Positions 5,526 to 12,255 of a stretch of DNA of 13,639 nucleotides are shown here, in pieces. Each line of letters starts with the position of its first letter. The first letter of the stretch is position 1. The notes beneath the pieces were generated by a model that worked only from the letters and a program-made list of their open reading frames with translations, made no database searches and was not told where the DNA came from. Source of the stretch: Singulisphaera sp. GP187 (lineage in GTDB: Bacteria > Pseudomonadota > Gammaproteobacteria > Burkholderiales > Burkholderiaceae_C); NCBI GenBank assembly GCA_943327965.2, contig CALPYQ020000011.1, positions 1-13,639 on the forward strand, in the 5' to 3' direction. Both the position numbers and the translations under genes were made by a program.

Positions 5526-6449
5526 ATGTCCACCGCAACTGCGCTTCATCCTGCCAAACGATTGATCGTTGACGCCCATCATCACTTCTGGGATCTGTCA
5601 AAAAACTACCATCCTTGGCTGCGTGATGAACCGCCTATCGCTTTTAGATACGGAAGCTACGAATCCATCAAGAAGAACTATTTGATGTCGGATTACCTTC
5701 ACGACTCAAACAAATACCAGATACAAGGTTCGGTTTACGTAGAAACAGAATGGGATCCAAGCGATTCAAAAGGGGAAGTTCAATACATTCACGAACTTCG
5801 TCAATCACAAGCGCTCCCCACCGTTGCAGTCATGCATGTCCGCTTGAATGACATTGATGCGGCGCAGAAATTAGAATTTCAAAGCACCTTCGATTTCGTG
5901 AAGAGCATCCGCCACAAACCCAAAGCAAACGCCAAGCCTGGCATGGCTGAAGAAGGCGGCATGATGGACAAAGCCTGGCGTCAAGGGTTCGAAGCACTTA
6001 GCCAATTTGGCTTGCGCTTCGATTTGCAAACGCCTTGGTGGCATATGCATGAAGCACAGTCATTGGCTCAAGACTACCCAAATACCAAGATCATCATCAA
6101 TCACTCAGGATTGCCGGCCGATAGAAGCACAGAGGGCATTGAAGCTTGGTTCAAGGCCATGAAACTGGTCAGTCAATGTCCCAATGTTTCAGTCAAAATT
6201 TCAGGCATTGGTGTTCAAAACAGCCGATGGACTGTACAAGCCAACGGGCATATTGTTAAAACCCTGATCGATTTATTTGGCATTGATCGGTGCATGTTCG
6301 CCAGCAATTTTCCGGTTGACAAAATATGTGCAAGTTATGAAGAAATATTCACGGGGTTCGAGCAAATTGTCTCGGACCTAACCGTTGGCGAACAGGACAA
6401 ACTGTTCAGACTCAACGCCATCCGAACATACGACATGGGACTCGTATGA
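5526..6449 (+). CDS. COG3618 amidohydrolase/lactonase-family enzyme
   Basis: A 307-residue TIM-barrel metal-dependent hydrolase of the amidohydrolase_2 (COG3618) family. This group includes sugar lactonases, 4-sulfomuconolactone hydrolase and 2-pyrone-4,6-dicarboxylate hydrolase. The N-terminal metal motif is DAHHHFW (H18, H20) followed by HPWL. Later signatures are TPWWHMHEA (169-177), INHSGLP with H193, and FASNFPVDK with the catalytic-type D265. The length is usual for the family. The reading frame is open much further upstream, but that part lies antisense to the regulator gene and is not coding; the ATG at 5526 is the start that fits the promoter and the family's N-terminus. It is first in the operon and overlaps the next gene by ATGA. 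Probable role: opening of a lactone ring to give the acid oxidised by its neighbours. The exact substrate is not determined. Confidence 0.85.
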   Translation: MSTATALHPAKRLIVDAHHHFWDLSKNYHPWLRDEPPIAFRYGSYESIKKNYLMSDYLHDSNKYQIQGSVYVETEWDPSDSKGEVQYIHELRQSQALPTVAVMHVRLNDIDAAQKLEFQSTFDFVKSIRHKPKANAKPGMAEEGGMMDKAWRQGFEALSQFGLRFDLQTPWWHMHEAQSLAQDYPNTKIIINHSGLPADRSTEGIEAWFKAMKLVSQCPNVSVKISGIGVQNSRWTVQANGHIVKTLIDLFGIDRCMFASNFPVDKICASYEEIFTGFEQIVSDLTVGEQDKLFRLNAIRTYDMGLV

Positions 6450-7321
6450 ACAGCCAACCCACTATTGCGTACATCGGCTTGGGCTTAATGGGCCTCCCCA
6501 TGGCCAAACACTTAATAAGCAATGGCTATGAGGTACATGGCTACGACATCCATCCAGAACAGATGGCCAAGGCTCACAGCGCAGGCGTTGTCACACATTC
6601 AAATTTGCAATCTGTAGCACAGTCCGGCCAAGTAATTCTGCTTAATTTGCCAACCTTCACAGCCATCAAAGACGTCGTGTTTGGAGAGAACGGTATTGCA
6701 AAGGTAGTTGATGCCACACAATGCGTGATTGATTTTTCGACCAATCCTGTCATTGAAGGATGTGAATTAATCAAGAAATTTAGAAACCAAACCCACTGCG
6801 CTTGGTTGGATGCACCTGTATCGGGCGGCCCCGCTGCGGCAGCCAGCGGCAACTTAACAGTCATGTTGGGCGCACTGCCCGATGAATACTCAAAACATGA
6901 AGATTTGTTGAAAATCATTTCGGGCCAATTAACCCTGATGGGTCCGCCCGGCAGTGGCTTGGTTGCCAAGACACTCAACCAACTCATTGTGGGGTGCTTG
7001 CATGCTGTGATTGCAGAGTCGGTGTCTATTGCCAAAAAATCGGGCATCGACGCCAATTTAATTCCAACAGCTTTAGCGGGTGGCCATGCTGACGGCGTGT
7101 TGATGCAACAAATTTTCCCAAGAATGATGGCTGCCGATTTTGCACCGCGCGGCTATGCCAGGCAACTTCTCAAAGACTTGGAAATGGTCAACAGCTATGC
7201 AACCGATTTGAAGGTGCCCGTTCCCATGACATCGCAAGCACTGACCCTTTACCGCATCTTGATTGAAATGGGTCATTCCGAGCTAGACACCAGCGCCATT
7301 CTCAAAGTCATTCAACGTTAA
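6446..7321 (+). CDS. 3-hydroxyisobutyrate dehydrogenase-family oxidoreductase
   Basis: A 291-residue beta-hydroxyacid dehydrogenase. The Rossmann motif is GLGLMG (11-16) followed by MAKHL. The substrate-binding signature is DAPVSGGPAAAASGNL (122-137). The catalytic lysine is K175 in GSGLVAKTLNQL, with N178 nearby. The C-terminal all-helical domain is complete. The family includes 3-hydroxyisobutyrate dehydrogenase, tartronate semialdehyde reductase and L-threonate 2-dehydrogenase (LtnD), so a C3-C5 hydroxy acid is the likely substrate. D34 follows the glycine-rich loop at the end of strand beta-2 (GYDIHP), which favours NAD over NADP. The start overlaps the stop of the hydrolase gene (ATGA), so the two proteins are probably made in step. 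It is cytosolic and followed after 26 bases by the TRAP genes. Confidence 0.88.
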   Translation: MNSQPTIAYIGLGLMGLPMAKHLISNGYEVHGYDIHPEQMAKAHSAGVVTHSNLQSVAQSGQVILLNLPTFTAIKDVVFGENGIAKVVDATQCVIDFSTNPVIEGCELIKKFRNQTHCAWLDAPVSGGPAAAASGNLTVMLGALPDEYSKHEDLLKIISGQLTLMGPPGSGLVAKTLNQLIVGCLHAVIAESVSIAKKSGIDANLIPTALAGGHADGVLMQQIFPRMMAADFAPRGYARQLLKDLEMVNSYATDLKVPVPMTSQALTLYRILIEMGHSELDTSAILKVIQR

Positions 7322-7347
7322 TTTCTGCAACCCAAAAGGAGACAACT

Positions 7348-8346
7348 ATGAAGTTCAAATTGAAAAGCTCAATGTTCTTGGCACTTGCTTTTGCAAGTTC
7401 ATTGGCATGTACCTCAGCCTTTGCCCAAACAAAACTACGATACGCCCACGTAGGCGTTGCCAACGCGCCGCAAACTATTTATGCAGACGAAGTGGCCAAA
7501 CTTGTCAAAGAAAGAACAGCTGGCCGAATTGAAATTCAGGTTTTTCCAAACTCCCAATTAGGGGGTGTGGGTGAAATGGTTGACGGCATCAAAGCAGGCG
7601 CCATTGCAATGGGCCACCACGATTTTGCGTCATTAGGCAAAATTGTGCCCGCCACCGCGGTATTCAATACGCCCTTTGTTTACCGGGATCCAGAGCATAG
7701 CCTGCGAGCCACTGACTCAAGAAGCTCCAAGGCTTTGCAGGAAATTAACAAGCAATTGGTTGACAAAGGCGGCATGAGAATTGTTGGTAGTTTTTTCCAA
7801 GGCACTAGACAACTCACCTCCAAAGAAAAGGTTTTGTCGCCCAAGGACATGGCTGGCAAAAAGTACCGTGGCGTGCCCGTCAAGCTGTGGTCATCCATGT
7901 TGACAGGCATGGGCGCTGTAGCAACGCCCGTTGAAGTGTCCGAATTGGCAACAGCCCTTGCAACAGGCTTGGTGGTTGGACAAGAAAACCCCTTGCCCAA
8001 CATTTTTAATTTGAAACTCTATGAGGGTCAAAAGTACGTGATGATGACAAGTCACATGCAGTCTGTCTTGTCTGTGTTTGTCAATGAAAAGATTTGGCAA
8101 GGTATTTCGGCCGCTGATCGCAAAATCATGGAAGACACCATGGCTGAGGTGGGCCGCAAAACCCTGGACTGGGACAAAGAAACATCGGCGAAATACAGAA
8201 AAGATTTGGAAGCCAAGGGCATGATCTTTGTCGAAAGCAAAGATGGTCTTGACTTAGAAGCATTTAGAAGATCTGTATTGGCTCAAGTCAACAAAGATTT
8301 TCCTGAATGGACAACTTACATCGAAGAAATTCGTAACGTGAAATAA
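7348..8346 (+). CDS. TRAP transporter substrate-binding protein (DctP family)
   Basis: A 332-residue periplasmic binding protein of a TRAP transporter, which takes up organic acids using a sodium gradient. The signal peptide (1-26) ends AFA before QTK. Family features are VFPNSQLGG, IKAGAIAMG, FNTPFVYRD, GTRQLTS, and the P-x-D-x-x-G-x-K-x-R block SPKDMAGKKYRG with R174, the position that normally clamps a carboxylate. VVGQENPLPNIF (209-220) is the usual ExENP-like region. It has a strong AAGGAG ribosome site 7 bases before the ATG, the best in the operon, in line with the excess of binding protein over permease. DctQ and DctM follow at once, so the transporter is complete. The ligand is probably a carboxylate, not further defined. 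Confidence 0.94.
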   Translation: MKFKLKSSMFLALAFASSLACTSAFAQTKLRYAHVGVANAPQTIYADEVAKLVKERTAGRIEIQVFPNSQLGGVGEMVDGIKAGAIAMGHHDFASLGKIVPATAVFNTPFVYRDPEHSLRATDSRSSKALQEINKQLVDKGGMRIVGSFFQGTRQLTSKEKVLSPKDMAGKKYRGVPVKLWSSMLTGMGAVATPVEVSELATALATGLVVGQENPLPNIFNLKLYEGQKYVMMTSHMQSVLSVFVNEKIWQGISAADRKIMEDTMAEVGRKTLDWDKETSAKYRKDLEAKGMIFVESKDGLDLEAFRRSVLAQVNKDFPEWTTYIEEIRNVK

Positions 8347-8351
8347 ACAAG

Positions 8352-8846
8352 ATGACGCGACTCCTCGAATTGATCAGAGCCTCCGTACGGGGATTGAGCG
8401 TCTTCTTGCTGCTCATGTTGATCCTAACGCCGCTTGCGCAAATTGTAATGCGCGGTGTCTTTGGGGTCCCCATGAGCGGCGCTGAAGAATTGGCCAGATA
8501 CTTTTTAATCTGTCTGTCTTTTTTAGCGGCTTCTTATGTCACACGCGATGGCGGACAAATTTGCATGGAAGAACTACAAGCCATGCTGCCAGAAAAGCTA
8601 CGCTGGCTCATTCAAATGCTGATTGAATTTTTAGGCATTGTATTTTTTGGTTCCATTTGCATAGCGTCTCTTGTGACAATTTCAAGAAATTTAGAGAATC
8701 AAACTGCAACTTTAGAAATGCCGTTTTATATCTTTATGGCCCCTCTTGCATTGGGCATGTTTTTACTTGCGTTAGAAACTTTGATGGTCCTCATTCACCT
8801 CGTTCGAACAGGACGAGCCAACGACAAAACGACCAATTTAACCTAA
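8352..8846 (+). CDS. TRAP transporter small permease (DctQ family)
   Basis: A 164-residue inner-membrane subunit with four predicted helices at about 14-34, 46-64, 85-107 and 124-149. The segment after helix 1, MRGVFGVPMSGAEELARYF (33-51), is the typical DctQ amphipathic linker with the conserved Glu pair. It starts 5 bases after the binding-protein stop with only a weak ribosome site, so it is probably translated by coupling. It joins with DctM to form the membrane part of the transporter. Confidence 0.92.
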   Translation: MTRLLELIRASVRGLSVFLLLMLILTPLAQIVMRGVFGVPMSGAEELARYFLICLSFLAASYVTRDGGQICMEELQAMLPEKLRWLIQMLIEFLGIVFFGSICIASLVTISRNLENQTATLEMPFYIFMAPLALGMFLLALETLMVLIHLVRTGRANDKTTNLT

Positions 8847-8855
8847 GGAAGCTCA

Positions 8856-10139
8856 GTGGCTGGATATCTCGTAATTGCTTCGTTCTTAACGCTTTTTCTG
8901 CTCGGATTTCCGGTTGTTCTTGCGATTGGCCTCCCCTGCTTGGCCTATCTTTTTATCAATGGCATTCCCGTTGATCTTGTTGCGCAACGAATGCTGTACT
9001 CCCTGGATTCGTTTCCACTGATTGCGGTCCCGGTCTTTCTGTTTGTCGGCAGTGTGATGAATTGCTCTGGCATTTCACACTACATCTATCAATTTGCAAA
9101 TACGGCTGTAGGCCGATTACCTGGTGGATTGGCGCAGGTCAATATTTTTGGAAGCCTGGTTTTTTCTGGCATTTCTGGCTCGGCACTGGCAGATATTGGT
9201 GGACTGGGCAGAATTGAAATTGATGCCATGCGCCAAAAAGGATTCAATGTGCCTTTTGCCTGTGCAGTGACCAGTTCATCGGCCATTATTGGTCCCATCT
9301 TTCCACCCAGCATTCCCCTCATCATTTACGGCACAGTCACTGGCGCATCTGTCTTGCAGCTTTTGCTGGGCGGCATATTGCCGGGCCTCATTTGCACAGC
9401 CATGCTAATGGGAACCGCTGCCTGGCTGGCCAAACGAAGAAACTACCCAAGGGCTGAAAGGTGGCCAACTGCCAAAGAGTTCTGGACTGACATGTGGCCT
9501 GCCATTCCTGCACTTGCGGCGCCTGTTTTGCTAACTGCTGGTATGTTGGGTGGGTGGTTTACACCCACAGAGGTTGCATCGGTTACGGTTGCGTACACTG
9601 TTTTTATTGGCTTTTTTTACTACAAAAAACTCACCTTAGATGGATTGCGTGTTGCCGCATTTGAGACCATTCGAGCCACCTCGGGTATTTTGATCATCGT
9701 CGCTGTTGCAGCACTCTTTGGTTGGATTTTGTCAGTTGAACAAATTCCCCAACAAATTACAACAGCTATGCTTTCTGTGTCCAAAGACCCCTATGTATTA
9801 CTTTTAATTGTGAACGTGATGCTGTTGATTGTGGGCATGTTTTTAGACAGTACCACCGCCATTTTGGTCATTGCACCCATCATTGCCAAACCGCTTATTG
9901 CTGCTGGCGTCGATCCAGTTCATCTTGGCATGGTGGTTGTATTCAACCTGATGATTGGCTTGGTCACACCGCCCATGGGACTGTCACTTTATTTGGTTGC
10001 AGACATTGCCAAAGTAAAGATGCGCGATGTCTTAAAAGAAATGCTTCCGTTCTATGTGCCGTTGGTTGGCACCTTGATCTTAATCACGTATGTGCCATGG
10101 ATCACCACCGTAGTACCACGCTATTTCATTCAGCAATAA
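8856..10139 (+). CDS. TRAP transporter large permease (DctM family)
   Basis: A 427-residue inner-membrane transport subunit of normal length, with about 12 hydrophobic helices and re-entrant hairpins. The family signatures are VPVFLFVGSVMNCSGIS (58-74), FSGISGSALADIGGLG (103-118), IIGPIFPPSIPLIIYG (144-159), FLDSTTAILVIAPI (329-342) and GLVTPPMGLSLYLVADIA (368-385). The two inverted halves and their PPS/PPMG hairpins carry sodium and substrate sites in characterised TRAP proteins. Translation begins with GTG at 8856, supported by AAGGAAG 5 bases upstream and by the position directly after DctQ. Confidence 0.95.
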   Translation: MAGYLVIASFLTLFLLGFPVVLAIGLPCLAYLFINGIPVDLVAQRMLYSLDSFPLIAVPVFLFVGSVMNCSGISHYIYQFANTAVGRLPGGLAQVNIFGSLVFSGISGSALADIGGLGRIEIDAMRQKGFNVPFACAVTSSSAIIGPIFPPSIPLIIYGTVTGASVLQLLLGGILPGLICTAMLMGTAAWLAKRRNYPRAERWPTAKEFWTDMWPAIPALAAPVLLTAGMLGGWFTPTEVASVTVAYTVFIGFFYYKKLTLDGLRVAAFETIRATSGILIIVAVAALFGWILSVEQIPQQITTAMLSVSKDPYVLLLIVNVMLLIVGMFLDSTTAILVIAPIIAKPLIAAGVDPVHLGMVVVFNLMIGLVTPPMGLSLYLVADIAKVKMRDVLKEMLPFYVPLVGTLILITYVPWITTVVPRYFIQQ

Positions 10140-10179
10140 CATCCTAAGTGTTCAAGTCACTCCTTCATTCAAACTCAAT

Positions 10180-11124
10180 ATGACTCAACCCACCATCGCT
10201 CTATTTACCGGCGATCCTGCCGGCATCGGCCCCGAACTGGTTCAAAAACTCTTGAATCACAGCACGGCCCAACAAGCCGCCAAAATTATTCTGATTGGCC
10301 AAAAAGACAGCGTCACTGCAACGCCCCATGCCAGTTGGCACAATTGGTCAGGTTTCAATTCGCCACCCTTTCCAAGGGCTGTTTACGATGCCAACAATGG
10401 CGCCTACATGATTGCAGCGTTAGCAGAAGGTGCAGCATTGGTCCGTGACGGCAAAGCCGATGCATTTTGTTTTGCACCGCTTAACAAAAGTGCACTTCGA
10501 ATGGGTGGCATGCATCAAGAAGATGAGTTGCGCTGGTTTGCAGAATTCCTAAATTACGACGGGGTATGCGGGGAACTCAACGTCTTGCAAGACCTTTGGA
10601 CGTCGCGGGTGACATCGCATGTAGCCCTTAAAGAAGTGAGCAGCTTGCTCAGCAGCCAAAAGGTGTTTGAGTCGATTGAAATGATTACAAAGGCTTTAAA
10701 GGCCTCGGGCAAACCTTCGCCACGGCTGGCCGTTTGCGGCCTTAACCCTCACAACGGCGACAACGGCAACTACGGTGATGAAGAAATCAAAATCATTGCC
10801 CCCGGTATAGAAATGGGCATCAAAGCCGGCATACCCGCCGACGGCCCCTTTCCTGCCGATACCGCCTTTGTGCGCGCCATTCGCAAAGAAGGCGGCTACG
10901 ACGGCGTCGTCACCATGTACCACGATCAAGGCCAAATTGCCATGAAGCTCATGGGCTTTGAAAAAGGCGTCACTGTTCATGGTGGCTTGCCCATTCCAAT
11001 TACCACGCCCGCGCACGGCACCGCCTACGACATTGCAGGCCAAAACTTAGCCAACCCACAAGCCATGTTCAACGCATTTGAATTGGCATGCCGCATGGGT
11101 CAGCACCACCGCCAATCCAAATAA
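10180..11124 (+). CDS. PdxA-like decarboxylating dehydrogenase
   Basis: A 314-residue NAD-dependent oxidative decarboxylase of the PdxA family. The family includes PdxA (vitamin B6 synthesis), PdxA2 (4-phospho-threonate/erythronate breakdown) and TphB (terephthalate dihydrodiol dehydrogenase). The start GDPAGIGPE (11-19), FAPLNKSAL, LNPHNGDNGNYGDEE, PADTAF and MYHDQGQIAMKLMGF are clear. The three metal-ligand histidines appear conserved as H147 (TSHVAL), H191 (NPHNGD) and H248 (YHDQG). The substrate motif normally read GHTE is replaced by GMHQEDE (110-116), so the substrate probably differs from that of PdxA. No DUF1537-type kinase that would supply a phosphorylated substrate is in the window. 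The setting in a TRAP-containing operon argues for catabolism and against vitamin B6 synthesis. It may be a TphB-like enzyme for a non-phosphorylated diol acid (inference). Confidence 0.87.
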   Translation: MTQPTIALFTGDPAGIGPELVQKLLNHSTAQQAAKIILIGQKDSVTATPHASWHNWSGFNSPPFPRAVYDANNGAYMIAALAEGAALVRDGKADAFCFAPLNKSALRMGGMHQEDELRWFAEFLNYDGVCGELNVLQDLWTSRVTSHVALKEVSSLLSSQKVFESIEMITKALKASGKPSPRLAVCGLNPHNGDNGNYGDEEIKIIAPGIEMGIKAGIPADGPFPADTAFVRAIRKEGGYDGVVTMYHDQGQIAMKLMGFEKGVTVHGGLPIPITTPAHGTAYDIAGQNLANPQAMFNAFELACRMGQHHRQSK

Positions 11125-11163
11125 TCGATCACTCAATCGTTTTTAAGCAGAAGGACAGACTTC

Positions 11164-12141
11164 ATGAAAAAATACATTGCTTGTTTGCTGACCGCCACAC
11201 TCTGCAGCTTAAGTAGCCTTACTAGCCTAAATAGCTTTGCACAAAGCACCTACCCTAACAAACCTGTCAAGCTCATGGTGGGCGCAGGTGCAGGCGGCGG
11301 TACTGACATCATTGCCCGCATGTTGGCAGAAAAAATGTCGGAGTCGCTGAAGGGCACTTTCATTGTTGAGAACAAGCCTGGCGCATCAAACACCATTGCG
11401 GCCGACCTCACTGCCAAAGCGGCTCCCGACGGCCATACGCTGTTGGTTGCCACCAATACAGGCCAAGCCATTGCGCCGCATTTGCTCAAGCTGTCGTTCG
11501 ACCCCATCAAAGATTTAACGCCTTTAGGTTTAGTGGTCACTGTGCCCAATGTATTGGTCGTTGGCGCCAATGTGCCTGCCAATAATGTCAAAGAATTGGT
11601 GGCGCTCATGAAAGCCAAACCAGAAGACTTTAAATATGCGTCATCTGGCGTAGGCAGCACTCAGCACATTGCAGGCGAAGGTTTTGACATTGCGGCGGGT
11701 GTTAAAAGCATTCATGTGCCCTACAAAGGAAGTTCACAAGCACACTTGGACATTATTGCGGGCAATGTGCAAATCATGTTTGACACAACTTCCTCGGCCA
11801 TGGCGCAAATTAAGGCTGGCAAGTTCAAACCTTTGGCTGTCACAACTGCTCAGCGCTCATCCGAGTTGCCCAATGTCCCTACACTCGCCGAAGCGGGTGT
11901 GTCTGGATTTGAAATGAGCACGTGGTATGGTGTTTTTGTAACCACTGGCACACCGCCAGACATTGTCAGCAAACTTCAAGTGGAGTTGGCAAGAATTATC
12001 AAGTTGCCCGATGTTCAAGCCAAGCTCAAGGGCTTGGGCGGCGAGCCTGGCAACATCAGTCCCGAAGAATTTAGCAAAATCAACAAGCAAGATTTTGAAA
12101 AATTTGGAAAGCTGATTAAACAAGCCAATATCAAGATGTGA
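11164..12141 (+). CDS. Bug/TctC-family periplasmic binding protein, operon copy
   Basis: A 325-residue solute-binding protein of the tripartite tricarboxylate transporter family. The signal peptide (1-26) ends SFA before QSTYPNKPVKL, and its late hydrophobic region contains a threefold 9-base repeat (codons for S-L-S/T/N). Family motifs are GAGAGGGTDIIAR (37-49) with the ligand Asp, IVENKPGASNTIAADL, PDGHTLL, YASSGVGSTQH, HVPYKGSSQAHLDIIAG and LPNVPTLAEAGVSGFE. It has an AGAAGGAC ribosome site before the ATG at 11164. No TctA/TctB genes follow. Its place as the last gene of a TRAP operon is odd: it may serve a related substrate, a distant TctAB, or sensing. The other Bug/TctC protein in the window (905-1885) is a diverged relative, not a recent copy. 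Confidence 0.93.
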   Translation: MKKYIACLLTATLCSLSSLTSLNSFAQSTYPNKPVKLMVGAGAGGGTDIIARMLAEKMSESLKGTFIVENKPGASNTIAADLTAKAAPDGHTLLVATNTGQAIAPHLLKLSFDPIKDLTPLGLVVTVPNVLVVGANVPANNVKELVALMKAKPEDFKYASSGVGSTQHIAGEGFDIAAGVKSIHVPYKGSSQAHLDIIAGNVQIMFDTTSSAMAQIKAGKFKPLAVTTAQRSSELPNVPTLAEAGVSGFEMSTWYGVFVTTGTPPDIVSKLQVELARIIKLPDVQAKLKGLGGEPGNISPEEFSKINKQDFEKFGKLIKQANIKM

Positions 12142-12222
12142 ACTTGGCTCACAAGTAGCCCTTTCGCCACACACTCAACCAAATTCAATATTCACAATTT
12201 GGTCATATGCGCAATTTAGACT

Positions 12223-12245
12223 GCAAAGTTATTAGACAACTTTGC
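12223..12245. promoter_or_regulatory. Inverted repeat upstream of lipoprotein gene
   Basis: GCAAAGTT (12223-12230) and AACTTTGC (12238-12245) are exact inverted repeats around 7 bases, ending 10 bases before the ATG at 12256. No T-tract follows, so a terminator is unlikely. It could be an operator or a leader hairpin near the ribosome site. A weak promoter-like pair, TTCACA (12191-12196) and TTTAGA (12215-12220), lies upstream. Confidence 0.45.
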
Positions 12246-12255
12246 GAGTTCCAAA

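Noticed and set aside
6574..7056. 160-codon open frame on the minus strand within the dehydrogenase gene
   Set aside because: It is a shadow of the clearly recognised 3-hydroxyisobutyrate dehydrogenase-family frame and shows no protein motif of its own.
10180..11124. Vitamin B6 biosynthesis gene pdxA
   Set aside because: The placement inside a TRAP/hydrolase operon and the changed GHTE motif argue for a catabolic relative, so the symbol pdxA was not assigned.
11164..12141. Recent duplication of the 905-1885 Bug/TctC gene
   Set aside because: The two proteins share only family motifs and differ across most of their length and in the signal peptide; they are separate members of a large family.
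12142..12156. Possible terminator ACTTG-gctca-CAAGT after the catabolic operon
   Set aside because: The stem is only 5 bp and no T-tract follows; it is too weak to call.
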